Assembly (NCBI GenBank): GCA_041920215.1 | Contig: JAYRSJ010000025.1 | Location: forward strand, 1 to 61,659 | Length of the DNA: 61,659 bases | From: JAYRSJ01 sp041920215 | GTDB taxonomy: Bacteria > Pseudomonadota > Gammaproteobacteria > Burkholderiales > Burkholderiaceae_C | Reading direction: 5' to 3' | In this document: piece by piece, positions 16,286 to 24,396 of the stretch | Position numbering within the stretch: the first letter of the stretch is position 1 | Layout of the letters: each line of letters starts with the position of its first letter | The notes under the pieces: model-generated | Seen by the model: the letters and a program-made list of their open reading frames with translations, nothing else | Database searches by the model: none | Told to the model about the DNA's origin: nothing | Translations under genes and position numbers: made by a program

Positions 16286-16837
16286 ATGAAGTTACTCACC
16301 CAAATCACGGCGGCCCTGGGCGTCGCTGCCTGGCTGATGCTGCCCGTGGCGCAGGCCGCGAGCCTGTCCAAGGCCGACTACCAGGGCCACAAGACCCGCA
16401 TCGCCGCCGAATACCAGACCGCCAAGGCCGCCTGCGACGGGCTGTCCGGCAATGGCAAGGACATCTGCCTCGAAGACGCCAAGGGCCGGGAGAAGGTGGC
16501 CCTGGCCGAGCTGGAGCATGACTACAGCGGCAAGGCCGACGACCGGCACAAGGCCGCGGTGGCGCGTGCCGAGGCGGCCTATGAGCTGGCCAAGGAGCGC
16601 TGCGACGACCTGGCCGGCAATGCCAAGGATGTCTGCGTCAAGGAGGCCAAGGCGGTCGAGGTCAAGGCCCTGGCCGATGCCAAGCTGAGCCAGCAGATCG
16701 GCGACGCCCGCAAGGATGCCAGCGCCGACAAGCGCGCCGCCGACCTGAAGGTGGCGCTGGAGAAATGCGACGCCCTGTCGGGTGATGCCAAGAGCGGTTG
16801 CACCGCGCAGGCGCAGGCGACGTTGGGCAAGCGCTGA
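16286..16837 (+). CDS. Secreted protein with three cysteine-pair repeats
   Basis: 183 residues with a Sec signal peptide (MKLLTQITAALGVAAWLM, cleaved after AQA). The mature part is highly charged and helical, with three repeats of about 40-60 residues built around C-D-x-L-x-G-(N/D)-x-K-x-x-C: CDGLSGNGKDIC, CDDLAGNAKDVC and CDALSGDAKSGC, each preceded by an Ala/Lys/Glu-rich helix. The paired cysteines could form one disulfide per repeat in the periplasm. I know similar uncharacterised proteins in Burkholderiales but no function. It lies 43 bases downstream of the csbD stop, in the same direction. Confidence 0.75.
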   Translation: MKLLTQITAALGVAAWLMLPVAQAASLSKADYQGHKTRIAAEYQTAKAACDGLSGNGKDICLEDAKGREKVALAELEHDYSGKADDRHKAAVARAEAAYELAKERCDDLAGNAKDVCVKEAKAVEVKALADAKLSQQIGDARKDASADKRAADLKVALEKCDALSGDAKSGCTAQAQATLGKR

Positions 16838-16932
16838 GTTGTGTTCGATGGCGAACAGACCGTGCCCGGCTGCCCAGCGCAGCATGGCTTGCCTGCCGGG
16901 CGCTTCCGCGCCCGGCCTAGCTGGAGAAACTC

Positions 16933-17079
16933 ATGCTTGAAACCCTTATCGTCGTCCTGGTCGTGCTGTGGCTGCTGGGCATGGTGAGCTCCTACACCAT
17001 GGGCGGCATGATCCATGTGCTGCTGGTGATCGCGGTCGTCGTGCTGCTGCTGCGGGTGATCCGCGGCCGTGGCGTTTGA
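16933..17079 (+). CDS. Small membrane protein, lmo0937/DUF5670-like, 48 aa
   Basis: A 48-residue protein consisting of two membrane helices (LIVVLVVLWLLGMV and IHVLLVIAVVVLLLRVI) around the turn SYTMGGM, the pattern of the lmo0937 family. CTGGAGAAA precedes the ATG. Its usual company in beta- and gammaproteobacteria is CsbD and other small stress proteins, as here. Function unknown. It follows the Cys-repeat gene by 95 bases and precedes the next small gene by 15. Confidence 0.7.
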   Translation: MLETLIVVLVVLWLLGMVSSYTMGGMIHVLLVIAVVVLLLRVIRGRGV

Positions 17080-17094
17080 GGCGAGGGTGGTCGC

Positions 17095-17310
17095 ATGAAC
17101 CCCCTTCGCATCGCCGCGCTGGCGCTGATCGTGGCCGGCTTGCTGGCGCTGGGCTATGGTGGCTTCAGCTACACCCGCGAGACGCATCAGACCCGCATTG
17201 GGCCTGTCGCGCTGTCGGTCAGCGAGAAGGAGTCGGTCAACATCCCGGTATGGCTGGGCCTCAGCGCGGTGGTCTGCGGCGTGGCACTGCTGCTGCTCAA
17301 GCGCGGCTAG
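17095..17310 (+). CDS. Small membrane protein, DUF3185-like, 71 aa
   Basis: 71 residues with an N-terminal membrane helix (IAALALIVAGLLALGYGG), a short polar stretch containing SYTRETHQTRIGPVALSVS, and a second helix (VWLGLSAVVCGVALLLL) with a basic tail. This arrangement resembles the DUF3185 family of inner-membrane proteins of unknown role. It is 15 bases downstream of the lmo0937-like gene and so likely cotranscribed. It ends just before the convergent GGDEF sensor gene. Confidence 0.65.
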   Translation: MNPLRIAALALIVAGLLALGYGGFSYTRETHQTRIGPVALSVSEKESVNIPVWLGLSAVVCGVALLLLKRG

Positions 17311-17335
17311 CGCGCTGGCATGCCGGGGCGCTGGT

Positions 17336-20300
17336 TCAGCCGCTGACCCGGTTGCGGCCGCCCTGCTTGGCGCGGTAGAGCGCCGCGTCGGCACGCGCCA
17401 TCAGATCCTCGATCGAGGCGCCGGCCACGCTTGGCAGGCAGGCCGCCACGCCCAGGCTCAAGGTCACCAGCGGTCCGCTGGGCGAGTCGGGGTGCGGTAT
17501 GGCGAGGGCCTCGCAGCGGGCGCGCAGGGTCTCGGCCACCTGCAGCGCGGCCGTGCTGTCGGCGCCGGGCAGCAGCACGATGAACTCCTCCCCGCCGTAG
17601 CGGGCCGCCAGATCACCGGCCCGCCCCAGGGTTTGGCCAAACACCGCCGCCACCGCCTGCAGGCAGCGGTCGCCCTCCAGATGGCCGAGGCGGTCGTTGT
17701 AGCGCTTGAAGCCGTCGATGTCGGCGATCACCAGGGCCAGGCTGGCCTGGTTGCGGCGGGCGCGCCGCCATTCCTCCTGCAGGGCTTCGTCGAAGCGGCG
17801 GCGGTTGGCCAGCCCGGTTAGCGAGTCGACAAAGGACAGGCGCGCCAGATGCTCGTTGGCCTGGCGCAGTTCTTCGGTGCGCTGCGCCACCAGGCGCTCC
17901 ATCTCGGCCTGGCGGGCCTGCAGGCTGCGGGTGCGCAGCCCCACCAGCCCGGCGATGGCCGCAGCGCCGGCCAGCAGCGCCAGCGCGATGAACCAGGGGG
18001 TCTGCCAGACCTGCGGGCGCACCGTGATCTCCAGCGCCTGCTGGGCCTCCACCCACTGCAGGCCATCGGTGCTGGCCGCCACGCGGAAGCGGTAGCGGCC
18101 ATGCGGCAGGGCCGGGAAGCTGGCCTCGCGGCTGCTGCCGGCATCCACCCAGTCGCGGCTGATGCCGTCCATGCGGTAGCGAAAACGTGCCCGGTCGGCA
18201 TAGAGCAGGGTCATCGCGGTATAGCGTATCGCCAGCGGCTGGGCGTTGCCGGGCGGCAGTTCCACCACCTCGTCCACCGGGCGATGCTCGCCCGCCACGG
18301 TGACGCTTTCCAAGTGCACCTGGGGCGGCGTGCCGCCACCCGGCAGCCGGGCGGGATCGACGATCAGCAGGCCCATGGCCGAGGGCAGCCACAGGCGCCC
18401 ATCGGCCGCGCGGGCGCCGGCCGGCTGCAGACCGCCGGCAAAGGTGGTGGCACGCAGCGCATCGCCGGGTCCGAAGCCGGCCGAGCTGACCCGCGCCAGC
18501 CGGCCGTCGGCAAAGGCATTCAGATCGGCCCGCGCCACCCGGTAGAAGCCGCGGTTGCAGCTCATCCACAGCTGGCCCCGGGCGTCTTCCAGGATGGTCT
18601 GGGCCAGGCCATCCCAGAGTCCGTCGGCGGGCCGGATGCTGGCCAGTTCGATCGCGTCACCGCGCTGGCGCAGTCGGTTGATGCCAGCGCCATTGCTGCC
18701 TATCCACAGCGTGCCGTCGGCGTCTTCGTAGAGCGCCATGATCCAGTTCGACACCAGGCCGTCGGCACGGCTGTAGTGGCTGAAGCGGCCGTCGCGCAGG
18801 CGCAGCAGGCCCTGGCCGGTGGTGCCGAACCACAGCGTACCTTGGCGGTCTTCCAGGATCACGCCCACGCCCTCCTGCGGCAGCCCGGCCTCGTTGAGCA
18901 GCAGGAAACGGTCCTGCTCGGCGTCGTAGCGCGCCAGCCCGCCGCGCGTGCCGACCCATAGCGTGCCGCGGCGGTCCTGGTGGATCGCACGGATCTCGAC
19001 ATTGGGCAGGCCCTGCGCGAGGCCGTAGTGCCTGATGGCGCCGCCTGCCGGGTCCAGCCGCGCCAGCCCGGCGGTATAGCTGCCCACCCAGAGCGCGCCC
19101 TCGCTGTCCTCGTGCAGGCTGGAGACTTCGTCGGTCGGCAGGCCCTGCTTGAGCCCCAGATGTTGGATGCGCCCGTCCGCGATGCGGTTGAGACCGCCCC
19201 CCGCGGTCGAAACCCAGACGACGCCCTTGCGACCATGCAGCACCGCGCGCACATTGTCGTGCGACAGCCCCTCGGGCGTGCCGAACACGGTGAAGGCGCG
19301 GTTGCGCAGCCGGTTCAGGCCGCCCACCCAGGTGCCCACCCAGACGCTGCCCTCGCGGTCGGTCTGCAGGGACCAGATCTGGCTGCCCGCCAGACCCTGT
19401 TCGCTGGACAGGCTGCTGAAGCGCCCGCTGCCGGCCTCCAGCCTGGCCAGCCCGCCACCCCAGCTGCCCACCCACAGCGTGCCGCCAGCATCCTGGGCCA
19501 GCGCCGTCAGGTGGTCAGTGGGCAGGCCGTCGGCCTGGGAGTAGACGCGCAAGACCTGAGCCTGATCGGCATGCACCAGACCACCGCCGGCGGTGGCGGC
19601 CCAGATGCCGCGCTGCGGGTGCGCCAGCACCTGGCGCACCTGCAGATGGGGAAAGCCGCCGTGCTCGGGGCTCAGCACCTGGAAGCGGCCCGGCTTGTCC
19701 ATCATGACCAGTCCGCCGCCGGTCGTACCTATCCACAGCACGCCCTGGCGGTCGAAGGCCAGGCTGCGCAGGCGTCGGGTCGGCAGGCCTTGGTCTTCCT
19801 GGTAGAGCCGGGTCTTGCCCTGGCCATCCCAGCGCAGCAGGCCGTTCTCGCTGGCCGCCCAGACGCTGCCGTCGGCGCCCTGGGCGAAGGCCCAGACGCG
19901 CCGGTTGGCGGTCAGCGCGCTGTCCAGCACCGGCTCGAAACGACCCTTGCGGTAGCGCGCTGCGCCGCTGCTGTGGCCGACCCAGAGGCTGCCTTCGCGG
20001 TCCTCCATCAGACCGAAGACCGGCTCGGAGGCCATATTGGGCGCCTGCTCAGGCGTGAAGCCGCTGAAGCGCACCCCGTCGAAGCGCGCCAGCCCGCCGG
20101 CGGTGCCCACCCATAGATAGCCGTCGCGGGTCTGCAGCAGGGCCTGCACGGTGTTGAGGGGCAGACCCTGCTCGGTCTGCCAGAGATCGATCTTGTACTG
20201 GCTCAGCGCGGCCGTGGGGCTGCTCAGGCCCAGGGCCGAGCGGCCGGTCGCGGCGGCCGACGTGCTGGCGGCCGCGGGCCAGGCCCACAGCAGCAGGGCG

Positions 20301-20347
20301 GCCAGCCAGACCAGTCGCAAGAAGCCGTGAAGAAGGGAATGGCGCAA
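17336..20347 (-). CDS. Periplasmic two-component-type beta-propeller sensor with GGDEF diguanylate cyclase domain
   Basis: About 1003 residues. A signal/anchor (FLRLVWLAALLLWAW) is followed by about 12-14 Reg_prop propeller repeats (pattern GLP...V..I..D..G.LWVGT..GLAR), a Y_Y_Y domain near 690-750, a membrane helix (about 785-805), a short coiled coil, and a GGDEF domain at about 840-1000. The active-site signature GGEEF is intact, and RAGD five residues before it fits the inhibitory I-site RxxD. It should make c-di-GMP in response to a periplasmic cue. The start codon appears to be TTG at 20347 with no clear ribosome site, so the start is uncertain. Divergent from the binding-protein-like gene at 20673. 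Confidence 0.9.
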   Translation of the reverse strand: MRHSLLHGFLRLVWLAALLLWAWPAAASTSAAATGRSALGLSSPTAALSQYKIDLWQTEQGLPLNTVQALLQTRDGYLWVGTAGGLARFDGVRFSGFTPEQAPNMASEPVFGLMEDREGSLWVGHSSGAARYRKGRFEPVLDSALTANRRVWAFAQGADGSVWAASENGLLRWDGQGKTRLYQEDQGLPTRRLRSLAFDRQGVLWIGTTGGGLVMMDKPGRFQVLSPEHGGFPHLQVRQVLAHPQRGIWAATAGGGLVHADQAQVLRVYSQADGLPTDHLTALAQDAGGTLWVGSWGGGLARLEAGSGRFSSLSSEQGLAGSQIWSLQTDREGSVWVGTWVGGLNRLRNRAFTVFGTPEGLSHDNVRAVLHGRKGVVWVSTAGGGLNRIADGRIQHLGLKQGLPTDEVSSLHEDSEGALWVGSYTAGLARLDPAGGAIRHYGLAQGLPNVEIRAIHQDRRGTLWVGTRGGLARYDAEQDRFLLLNEAGLPQEGVGVILEDRQGTLWFGTTGQGLLRLRDGRFSHYSRADGLVSNWIMALYEDADGTLWIGSNGAGINRLRQRGDAIELASIRPADGLWDGLAQTILEDARGQLWMSCNRGFYRVARADLNAFADGRLARVSSAGFGPGDALRATTFAGGLQPAGARAADGRLWLPSAMGLLIVDPARLPGGGTPPQVHLESVTVAGEHRPVDEVVELPPGNAQPLAIRYTAMTLLYADRARFRYRMDGISRDWVDAGSSREASFPALPHGRYRFRVAASTDGLQWVEAQQALEITVRPQVWQTPWFIALALLAGAAAIAGLVGLRTRSLQARQAEMERLVAQRTEELRQANEHLARLSFVDSLTGLANRRRFDEALQEEWRRARRNQASLALVIADIDGFKRYNDRLGHLEGDRCLQAVAAVFGQTLGRAGDLAARYGGEEFIVLLPGADSTAALQVAETLRARCEALAIPHPDSPSGPLVTLSLGVAACLPSVAGASIEDLMARADAALYRAKQGGRNRVSG

Positions 20348-20672
20348 AGCGTGTGGACAGAAGGGGCAGGCCGAGCCATTGCCGGCGTGACGGCGCCGGG
20401 TCGGGCTGCCGCTGTATCAGTTCGCTAGGTTAACCGAGTGCCGGCTGCGGCAGGCCAGGCTGCGGCCGGTAAGGCGCGTGGGGTCGTGGAGTCGGTCACA
20501 GCCGCGGCCCGCCGGGCCGGGCCGCGGCCGGATCGCAAGCCCATGCCGGCTGTGCAGGCGCGCTGCCCTGTCCATAATGGTGGCGTCGGCAAGGTCGCGA
20601 GCGGCAGGATCTGATGAAAAGCCGCGCGGCCAGGCGGGCAGGGAGAGGTCGAACAAGAAGGCAGGGTGGCCC
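20348..20672. other. 325-base divergent intergenic region with a GC-rich hairpin
   Basis: Separates the propeller-GGDEF gene from the periplasmic-binding-like gene and should contain both promoters. The clearest structure is a perfect inverted repeat, CCGCGGCCC (20502-20510) and GGGCCGCGG (20519-20527), with an 8-base loop. No T-run follows it on either strand. Nothing else recognisable. Confidence 0.4.
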
Positions 20673-21542
20673 ATGTGTGAAACGGGGGCGATGCGTCATT
20701 GTCGGCGCCTGCTGCGAGAGGGCTGGCGGCGGCTGGGCCGCTGGCTCTTGCCGGGCCTGTTGTGCCTCGCGGCAGCGGCGCGGGCGGGCAGCGTGGAGGT
20801 GCCGGCTTTCAATACCTACGATATGGCGCCCTTCGGTCCGTCCGGTGGCCTGGCTCAGGACCTGGTCGACTACCTGAACCAGCGGCTGGCCCAGGGCCAG
20901 TCGCTGCCTGCATATCGGCTGCGGCTGCAGCCCGTACCCCGCGAGCGTCTGGTCAAGGTGCATCTGCGCGATGCGCCCGGCTTTGCCGGCGTGGTGTTGT
21001 TCCTGGCGCCGCCCTTTGTCGACGATGGCGCGATGCAGCGCTTTGCCTGGAGCGCGCCACTGTTCGAGGACGAGAACGTGCTGGCCCTGCGCAGCGACGG
21101 TGCGGCGGCTGCGCGGCTGCCATTGCCCTTGCTGCGGCTTGAACAGCTCAGCGGTCTGCGCCACGGTGCGGTGCTGGGCAATCGCTACAGCGGCCTGGAC
21201 GATATGCAGGCCGCCGGGCTGCTGCGGCGCGACGACTCGATGAGCGCGCTGGCCGCGCTGCGCAAGGTCTGCCTGGGCCGGGTCGATTTCGCGCAGATGA
21301 GCCGGCTGATGTTCGAGGCCATGGTCCTGGCGTCGGGCTGTGCCGGCCACATGCAGCTGCGGCCGCTGCCGCCACCGCGGGGTCAGCCCTTCGCGCGCCG
21401 CCTGCTGCTGGGCCGCGCACTGCCTCCGGCCCTGGTCGCGCAGCTGCAGGCCCTGGTGCTGGCCATGCCCTGCGACACCCAGTGGCAGGCCCTGATGGCA
21501 CATCATGCAATCACTGCGCCGCGTTGCGGGGAGGCCCGCTGA
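20673..21542 (+). CDS. Periplasmic solute-binding-like protein (SBP family 3 / PBPb fold)
   Basis: 289 residues from the ATG at 20673 (an alternative is 20691). A long arginine-rich leader precedes a hydrophobic core (WLLPGLLCLAAAARAG), consistent with export. The mature part has features of the type II periplasmic-binding fold: a domain near YDMAPFGPSGGLAQDLVDYL, then FAWSAPLFEDENVLALRSDG, then GLRHGAVLGNRYSGL. No transporter genes adjoin. Its divergent neighbour is a membrane diguanylate cyclase, so a sensory role (ligand capture feeding the propeller sensor) is possible; that is inference. Confidence 0.7.
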   Translation: MCETGAMRHCRRLLREGWRRLGRWLLPGLLCLAAAARAGSVEVPAFNTYDMAPFGPSGGLAQDLVDYLNQRLAQGQSLPAYRLRLQPVPRERLVKVHLRDAPGFAGVVLFLAPPFVDDGAMQRFAWSAPLFEDENVLALRSDGAAAARLPLPLLRLEQLSGLRHGAVLGNRYSGLDDMQAAGLLRRDDSMSALAALRKVCLGRVDFAQMSRLMFEAMVLASGCAGHMQLRPLPPPRGQPFARRLLLGRALPPALVAQLQALVLAMPCDTQWQALMAHHAITAPRCGEAR

Positions 21543-21627
21543 GCGGCGGGTGCAAGACCTGACCCCGGTTTCCGGACAGTATGTCGACTGCATCACGAAT
21601 CAGCGTTAACCCGATCAGGGAAAACCC

Positions 21628-21656
21628 TGGACACGCGAGCGACTCCTTCCTAGAAT
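21628..21656 (+). promoter_or_regulatory. Sigma-70-type promoter for the 29-aa peptide unit
   Basis: TGGACA at 21628-21633 and TAGAAT at 21651-21656 are separated by exactly 17 bases. The predicted transcription start near 21663 lies just before the structured leader. This is among the best consensus promoters visible in the window. Confidence 0.6.
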
Positions 21657-21666
21657 TCGTCCCGTT

Positions 21667-21702
21667 CGGTGCCCACAGGCCGGTAAGTCCGGCGGCAAAC
21701 CG
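21667..21702 (+). promoter_or_regulatory. Structured 5' leader (nested hairpin)
   Basis: Nested pairing: CGGT (21667-21670) with ACCG (21699-21702), GCC (21671-21673) with GGC (21694-21696), and GCCGG (21679-21683) with CCGGC (21689-21693) around a TAAGT loop. It begins almost at the predicted transcript start and ends at a tiny upstream frame. It does not match a riboswitch class that I can recall with confidence. Confidence 0.45.
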
Positions 21703-21726
21703 ATGAATGAATCAATCAATCAATAA
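21703..21726 (+). other. Possible 7-codon upstream reading frame
   Basis: ATG AAT GAA TCA ATC AAT CAA TAA (MNESINQ), starting immediately after the leader hairpin and ending one base before the GGGAG site of the 29-aa gene. The frame consists of AATC-type repeats. No good ribosome site of its own is visible, so translation is uncertain. Its placement would suit translational coupling. Confidence 0.3.
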
Positions 21727-21740
21727 CGGGAGATCGTGTC

Positions 21741-21830
21741 ATGGAAATCTTGCTCGCAGGCTTTGTGATGATTTGCTTTGTGCTGGTGGCTCAACTGAAG
21801 GAGCACGACCAGCAGGCGCAGATCAGCTGA
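21741..21830 (+). CDS. 29-residue single-span membrane peptide
   Basis: MEILLAGFVMICFVLVAQLK followed by EHDQQAQIS: one hydrophobic helix (residues 2-18) and a short polar, acidic tail. GGGAG lies 8 bases before the ATG. A near-consensus promoter, a structured leader and a strong intrinsic terminator all bracket this frame, which supports real expression. Size and shape recall small subunit-type proteins such as KdpF or CydX, but there is no partner operon and no sequence match I recognise. Function unknown. Confidence 0.6.
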   Translation: MEILLAGFVMICFVLVAQLKEHDQQAQIS

Positions 21831-21866
21831 TCTGCACAGCCGCCGCGCAGCAGAATGCGCGCAGCC

Positions 21867-21905
21867 AAAAAAAGGGTCGCAGCCTCTGGCTGACGACCCT
21901 TTTTG
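21867..21905. terminator. Bidirectional intrinsic terminator
   Basis: AAAAGGGTCG (from 21870) pairs with CGACCCTTTT (from 21894), and the stem continues inward with CAGCC/GGCTG around a 3-base loop. T-runs follow on both strands. It ends the 29-aa peptide transcript and, from the other side, the cystathionine gamma-synthase-like gene. Confidence 0.85.
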
Positions 21906-21935
21906 CTGGGTAGAACGCAGCGCGGTAGCAGGGCT

Positions 21936-23186
21936 TCAGCCCAGGGCCTGCGCGAAGTCGGCGATCAGGTCGGCGGGATCCTCCAGACCCACCGAGAGCC
22001 GGATCAGCCCGTCCGCGATGCCCATGGCCGCCCGCACCTCGGCCCCGGCCTCCCAGAAGATGGTGGGGGCCACCGGGATGATCAGGCTGCGGGTGTCGCC
22101 CAGGCCGGTGGCCTTGATCGGCAGCTGCAGGCGGTTCAGCACCGCGTTCATCGTCGCGGGCTCGCGCAGCGCGAAGCTCAAGAGCCAGGAACCGGCCTTG
22201 AACAGCCGGGCCGCGCGCTCGTGCTGCGGATGCGAGGCCAGGCCCGGGTAATGCACCGCGGCTACCTTGGGATGGGATTGCAGCCATTGGGCCAGCGCCA
22301 GGGCGCTGGCGCTGCTGTGGCGAACGCGCAGGCTCAGCGTCTCGGCGCCTACGCTGATGCGGTGCGCCTGGTCCGAGCTGAGCGTACCGCCCATATCGCG
22401 CAGCCCCTTCTTGCGCAGCTGCTGCAGCCCCCATTGCCGCGGGTCGCCCTGGCGGTAGGCTGGGAAAATGTTCGGGTAGGCCTGCCAGTCGAACAGGCCG
22501 GTATCGGTCAGTGCGCCGCCCAGCGCATCGCCATGGCCGGCGATGGTCTTGGTCAGGGAGTTGATCACCAGGCTGGCGCCCACCGCACGCGGCTGGAACA
22601 GGGCCGGCGAGGTGACGGTGTTGTCCACCACATAAAGCAGGCCACGCGCAGCGCATAGCGCGCCCAGACCCTCCAGATCGGGCACCTGGGTGCCGGGGTT
22701 GGCCACCGTCTCGACGAAGATCATGCGGGTGTTGGGCCGCAACGCGGCCTCTACCGTGGCCGCCTCGCTGGCGTCGACCTTGCTGACCGCGACGCCCAGA
22801 TCGGCCAGCGTGCCCAGCAGGCTGTTGGTGTTGCCGAACACGAAGCGGCTGGCCACGATATGGTCGCCGGCGCGCAGCAGGGTCAGGAAGACGGCCGAGA
22901 TCGCCGCCATGCCGGTGGCGAAGGTGATGGTGCCAAGGCCCTGCTCCAGCCGGTTGATCTTGGCCTCCAGTGCCGCGGTGGTGGGGGTGCCCTGGCGGGC
23001 ATAGTTGAAGCCGCCCTTGAGCGTGCCCTGGAACACGCCGATCAAGTCCTCCACGCGCTCGAAGCCGTACTGCACCGAGGTGTGGATGGGCTTGTGGATC
23101 GCGCCATGCTCGGCGCCGAAGCGGCGGTCGGCATGGACGTTGTCGGTGCTGGGGTCGGGGCGGTGCTCGGGTGTGTGCTGCGTCAT
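21936..23186 (-). CDS. Cystathionine gamma-synthase / methionine gamma-lyase family PLP enzyme
   Basis: 416 residues from the ATG at 23186. Fold-type I Cys/Met-metabolism PLP enzyme. The phosphate-binding region is FATGMAAIS, the PLP-pyridine Asp lies in VVDNTVTSPAL, and the Schiff-base Lys is in NSLTKTIAGHG. Substrate arginine and tyrosine positions (YARQGTPT) are present. MetB, MetC, MetZ and gamma-lyase activities cannot be separated from sequence by eye. Not linked to other met genes; it ends at the bidirectional terminator. Confidence 0.85.
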   Translation of the reverse strand: MTQHTPEHRPDPSTDNVHADRRFGAEHGAIHKPIHTSVQYGFERVEDLIGVFQGTLKGGFNYARQGTPTTAALEAKINRLEQGLGTITFATGMAAISAVFLTLLRAGDHIVASRFVFGNTNSLLGTLADLGVAVSKVDASEAATVEAALRPNTRMIFVETVANPGTQVPDLEGLGALCAARGLLYVVDNTVTSPALFQPRAVGASLVINSLTKTIAGHGDALGGALTDTGLFDWQAYPNIFPAYRQGDPRQWGLQQLRKKGLRDMGGTLSSDQAHRISVGAETLSLRVRHSSASALALAQWLQSHPKVAAVHYPGLASHPQHERAARLFKAGSWLLSFALREPATMNAVLNRLQLPIKATGLGDTRSLIIPVAPTIFWEAGAEVRAAMGIADGLIRLSVGLEDPADLIADFAQALG

Positions 23187-23230
23187 GGCCGCGAGGATAG
23201 CAAGGCGGCGGATTGTCATGGCTGGTGAGT

Positions 23231-23257
23231 ATACGAATCATCTATGGATCGTATAAA
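23231..23257 (+). promoter_or_regulatory. Operator-like dyad over the ParD-like promoter
   Basis: ATACGAATC (23231-23239) and GATCGTAT (23247-23254) form a near-perfect inverted repeat that overlaps a -10-like TATAAA at 23252-23257, about 10 bases before the ATG at 23267. This layout fits autorepression by the ParD-like DNA-binding protein encoded immediately downstream. Confidence 0.5.
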
Positions 23258-23266
23258 ATCACCGCC

Positions 23267-23536
23267 ATGGGAATCGTCAAAATTTCAGACCAGATGCATG
23301 AGAGCCTGCGTATCGCCAGTGGCGCGCTCTCGCGCTCGATCAACGCGCAGGCCGAGCACTGGATGCGCATAGGCATGCTGGCCGAGCTGCATCCGGACCT
23401 GGATCTGCGCGAAATCAGCCAGCTGCTGATACGCGCCGAGCAGGCCGGCGGCCTGGACCTGCTAGCCCTGGCGGGCAACGCTGCGCCGGGTCGGACGCAG
23501 GGGGCCGGCAGCAAACGCAGCAAGGCCATGCAATGA
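23267..23536 (+). CDS. ParD-like antitoxin-family protein
   Basis: 89 residues of the ParD-like family (MGIVKISDQMHESLRIASGA, then INAQAEHWMRIGMLAELHPD): an N-terminal ribbon-helix-helix-like DNA-binding region and a basic tail. No ParE/RelE toxin adjoins. Instead the stop overlaps the methionine aminopeptidase start (ATGA), a pairing also seen in other proteobacteria. It probably regulates its own operon through the dyad at 23231. It is either an antitoxin-derived regulator or an antitoxin with an unlinked partner. Confidence 0.8.
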   Translation: MGIVKISDQMHESLRIASGALSRSINAQAEHWMRIGMLAELHPDLDLREISQLLIRAEQAGGLDLLALAGNAAPGRTQGAGSKRSKAMQ

Positions 23537-24333
23537 GGGGCGCGGCCGTCAAGATCCGCACGCCGGACGAAATCGCCCTGGCCCGCGAAGCCGGTCGACT
23601 GGCGGCCCAGGTGCTGCAGATGATCGCGCCGCATGTGCAGCCGGGCGTCAGCACCGAGGCGCTGGACCGGCTCTGCCACGACTACATCGTGGACGAGCTC
23701 AAGGTGACGCCTGCCAATATCGGCTACCACGGCTATCCCAAGACTCTGTGCAGCTCGGTCAACGAGGTGGTCTGCCACGGCATCCCCTCGGCCGCCACCA
23801 TCCTGAAGGACGGCGACATCGTCAACCTCGATGTGGCCATCATCAAGGACGGCTGGTTCGGCGATACCAGCCGCATGTACTTCGTCGGCGAGCCCCGACC
23901 GCTGGCGCAGCGCCTGGTGGACACCAGCTACGAGGCCATGGTGGCCGGCATCAGGAAGGTGAAGCCCGGTGCCACGCTGGGCGATGTGGGCTTCGCGATC
24001 CAGCGCGTCGCGCACCGCGAGGGTTTCAGCGTGGTGCGCGAATATGGCGGCCATGGCATCGGCGATGTCTACCACGACGCGCCCAGCGTCATGCACTACG
24101 GGCGGCCGGGGGACGGGCTGCGGCTGAAGGAGGGCATGATCTTCACCATCGAGCCGATGATCAATGCCGGCAAACGCGGCATCCGCGAGCTGGACGATGG
24201 CTGGACCGTGGTGACCCAGGACCGCTCCTTGTCGGCGCAGTGGGAGCATATGGTGCTGGTCACAACCCAGGGCTTCGAGCTGCTGACGCCCTGGCCCGAG
24301 GGCTGCGGCCGCTATCCCGAGATCAGTGCCTGA
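23533..24333 (+). CDS. map: Methionine aminopeptidase, type I
   Basis: 266 residues. Removes the initiator Met from nascent proteins. All family metal ligands are visible: Asp in NLDVAIIKDGWFGDTS (two Asp), His in GHGIGDVYHD, Glu in TIEPMIN and Glu in QWEHMV. Substrate His is in YHGYPKTLC. It lies in an operon with the ParD-like gene, not with rpsB, so this may be an additional, regulated copy; the usual rpsB-linked map is not in this window. Confidence 0.92.
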   Translation: MRGAAVKIRTPDEIALAREAGRLAAQVLQMIAPHVQPGVSTEALDRLCHDYIVDELKVTPANIGYHGYPKTLCSSVNEVVCHGIPSAATILKDGDIVNLDVAIIKDGWFGDTSRMYFVGEPRPLAQRLVDTSYEAMVAGIRKVKPGATLGDVGFAIQRVAHREGFSVVREYGGHGIGDVYHDAPSVMHYGRPGDGLRLKEGMIFTIEPMINAGKRGIRELDDGWTVVTQDRSLSAQWEHMVLVTTQGFELLTPWPEGCGRYPEISA

Positions 24334-24396
24334 GGCCGGGCGCGCGCGTTCGGCGGTGCGCGGCGGCCCCTGCCGGCGCGGGGATAATCGCGCCTC

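Noticed and set aside
20502..20527. GC-rich hairpin as a transcription terminator
   Set aside because: No T-run on either strand, and it lies between divergent genes, where a terminator is not needed.
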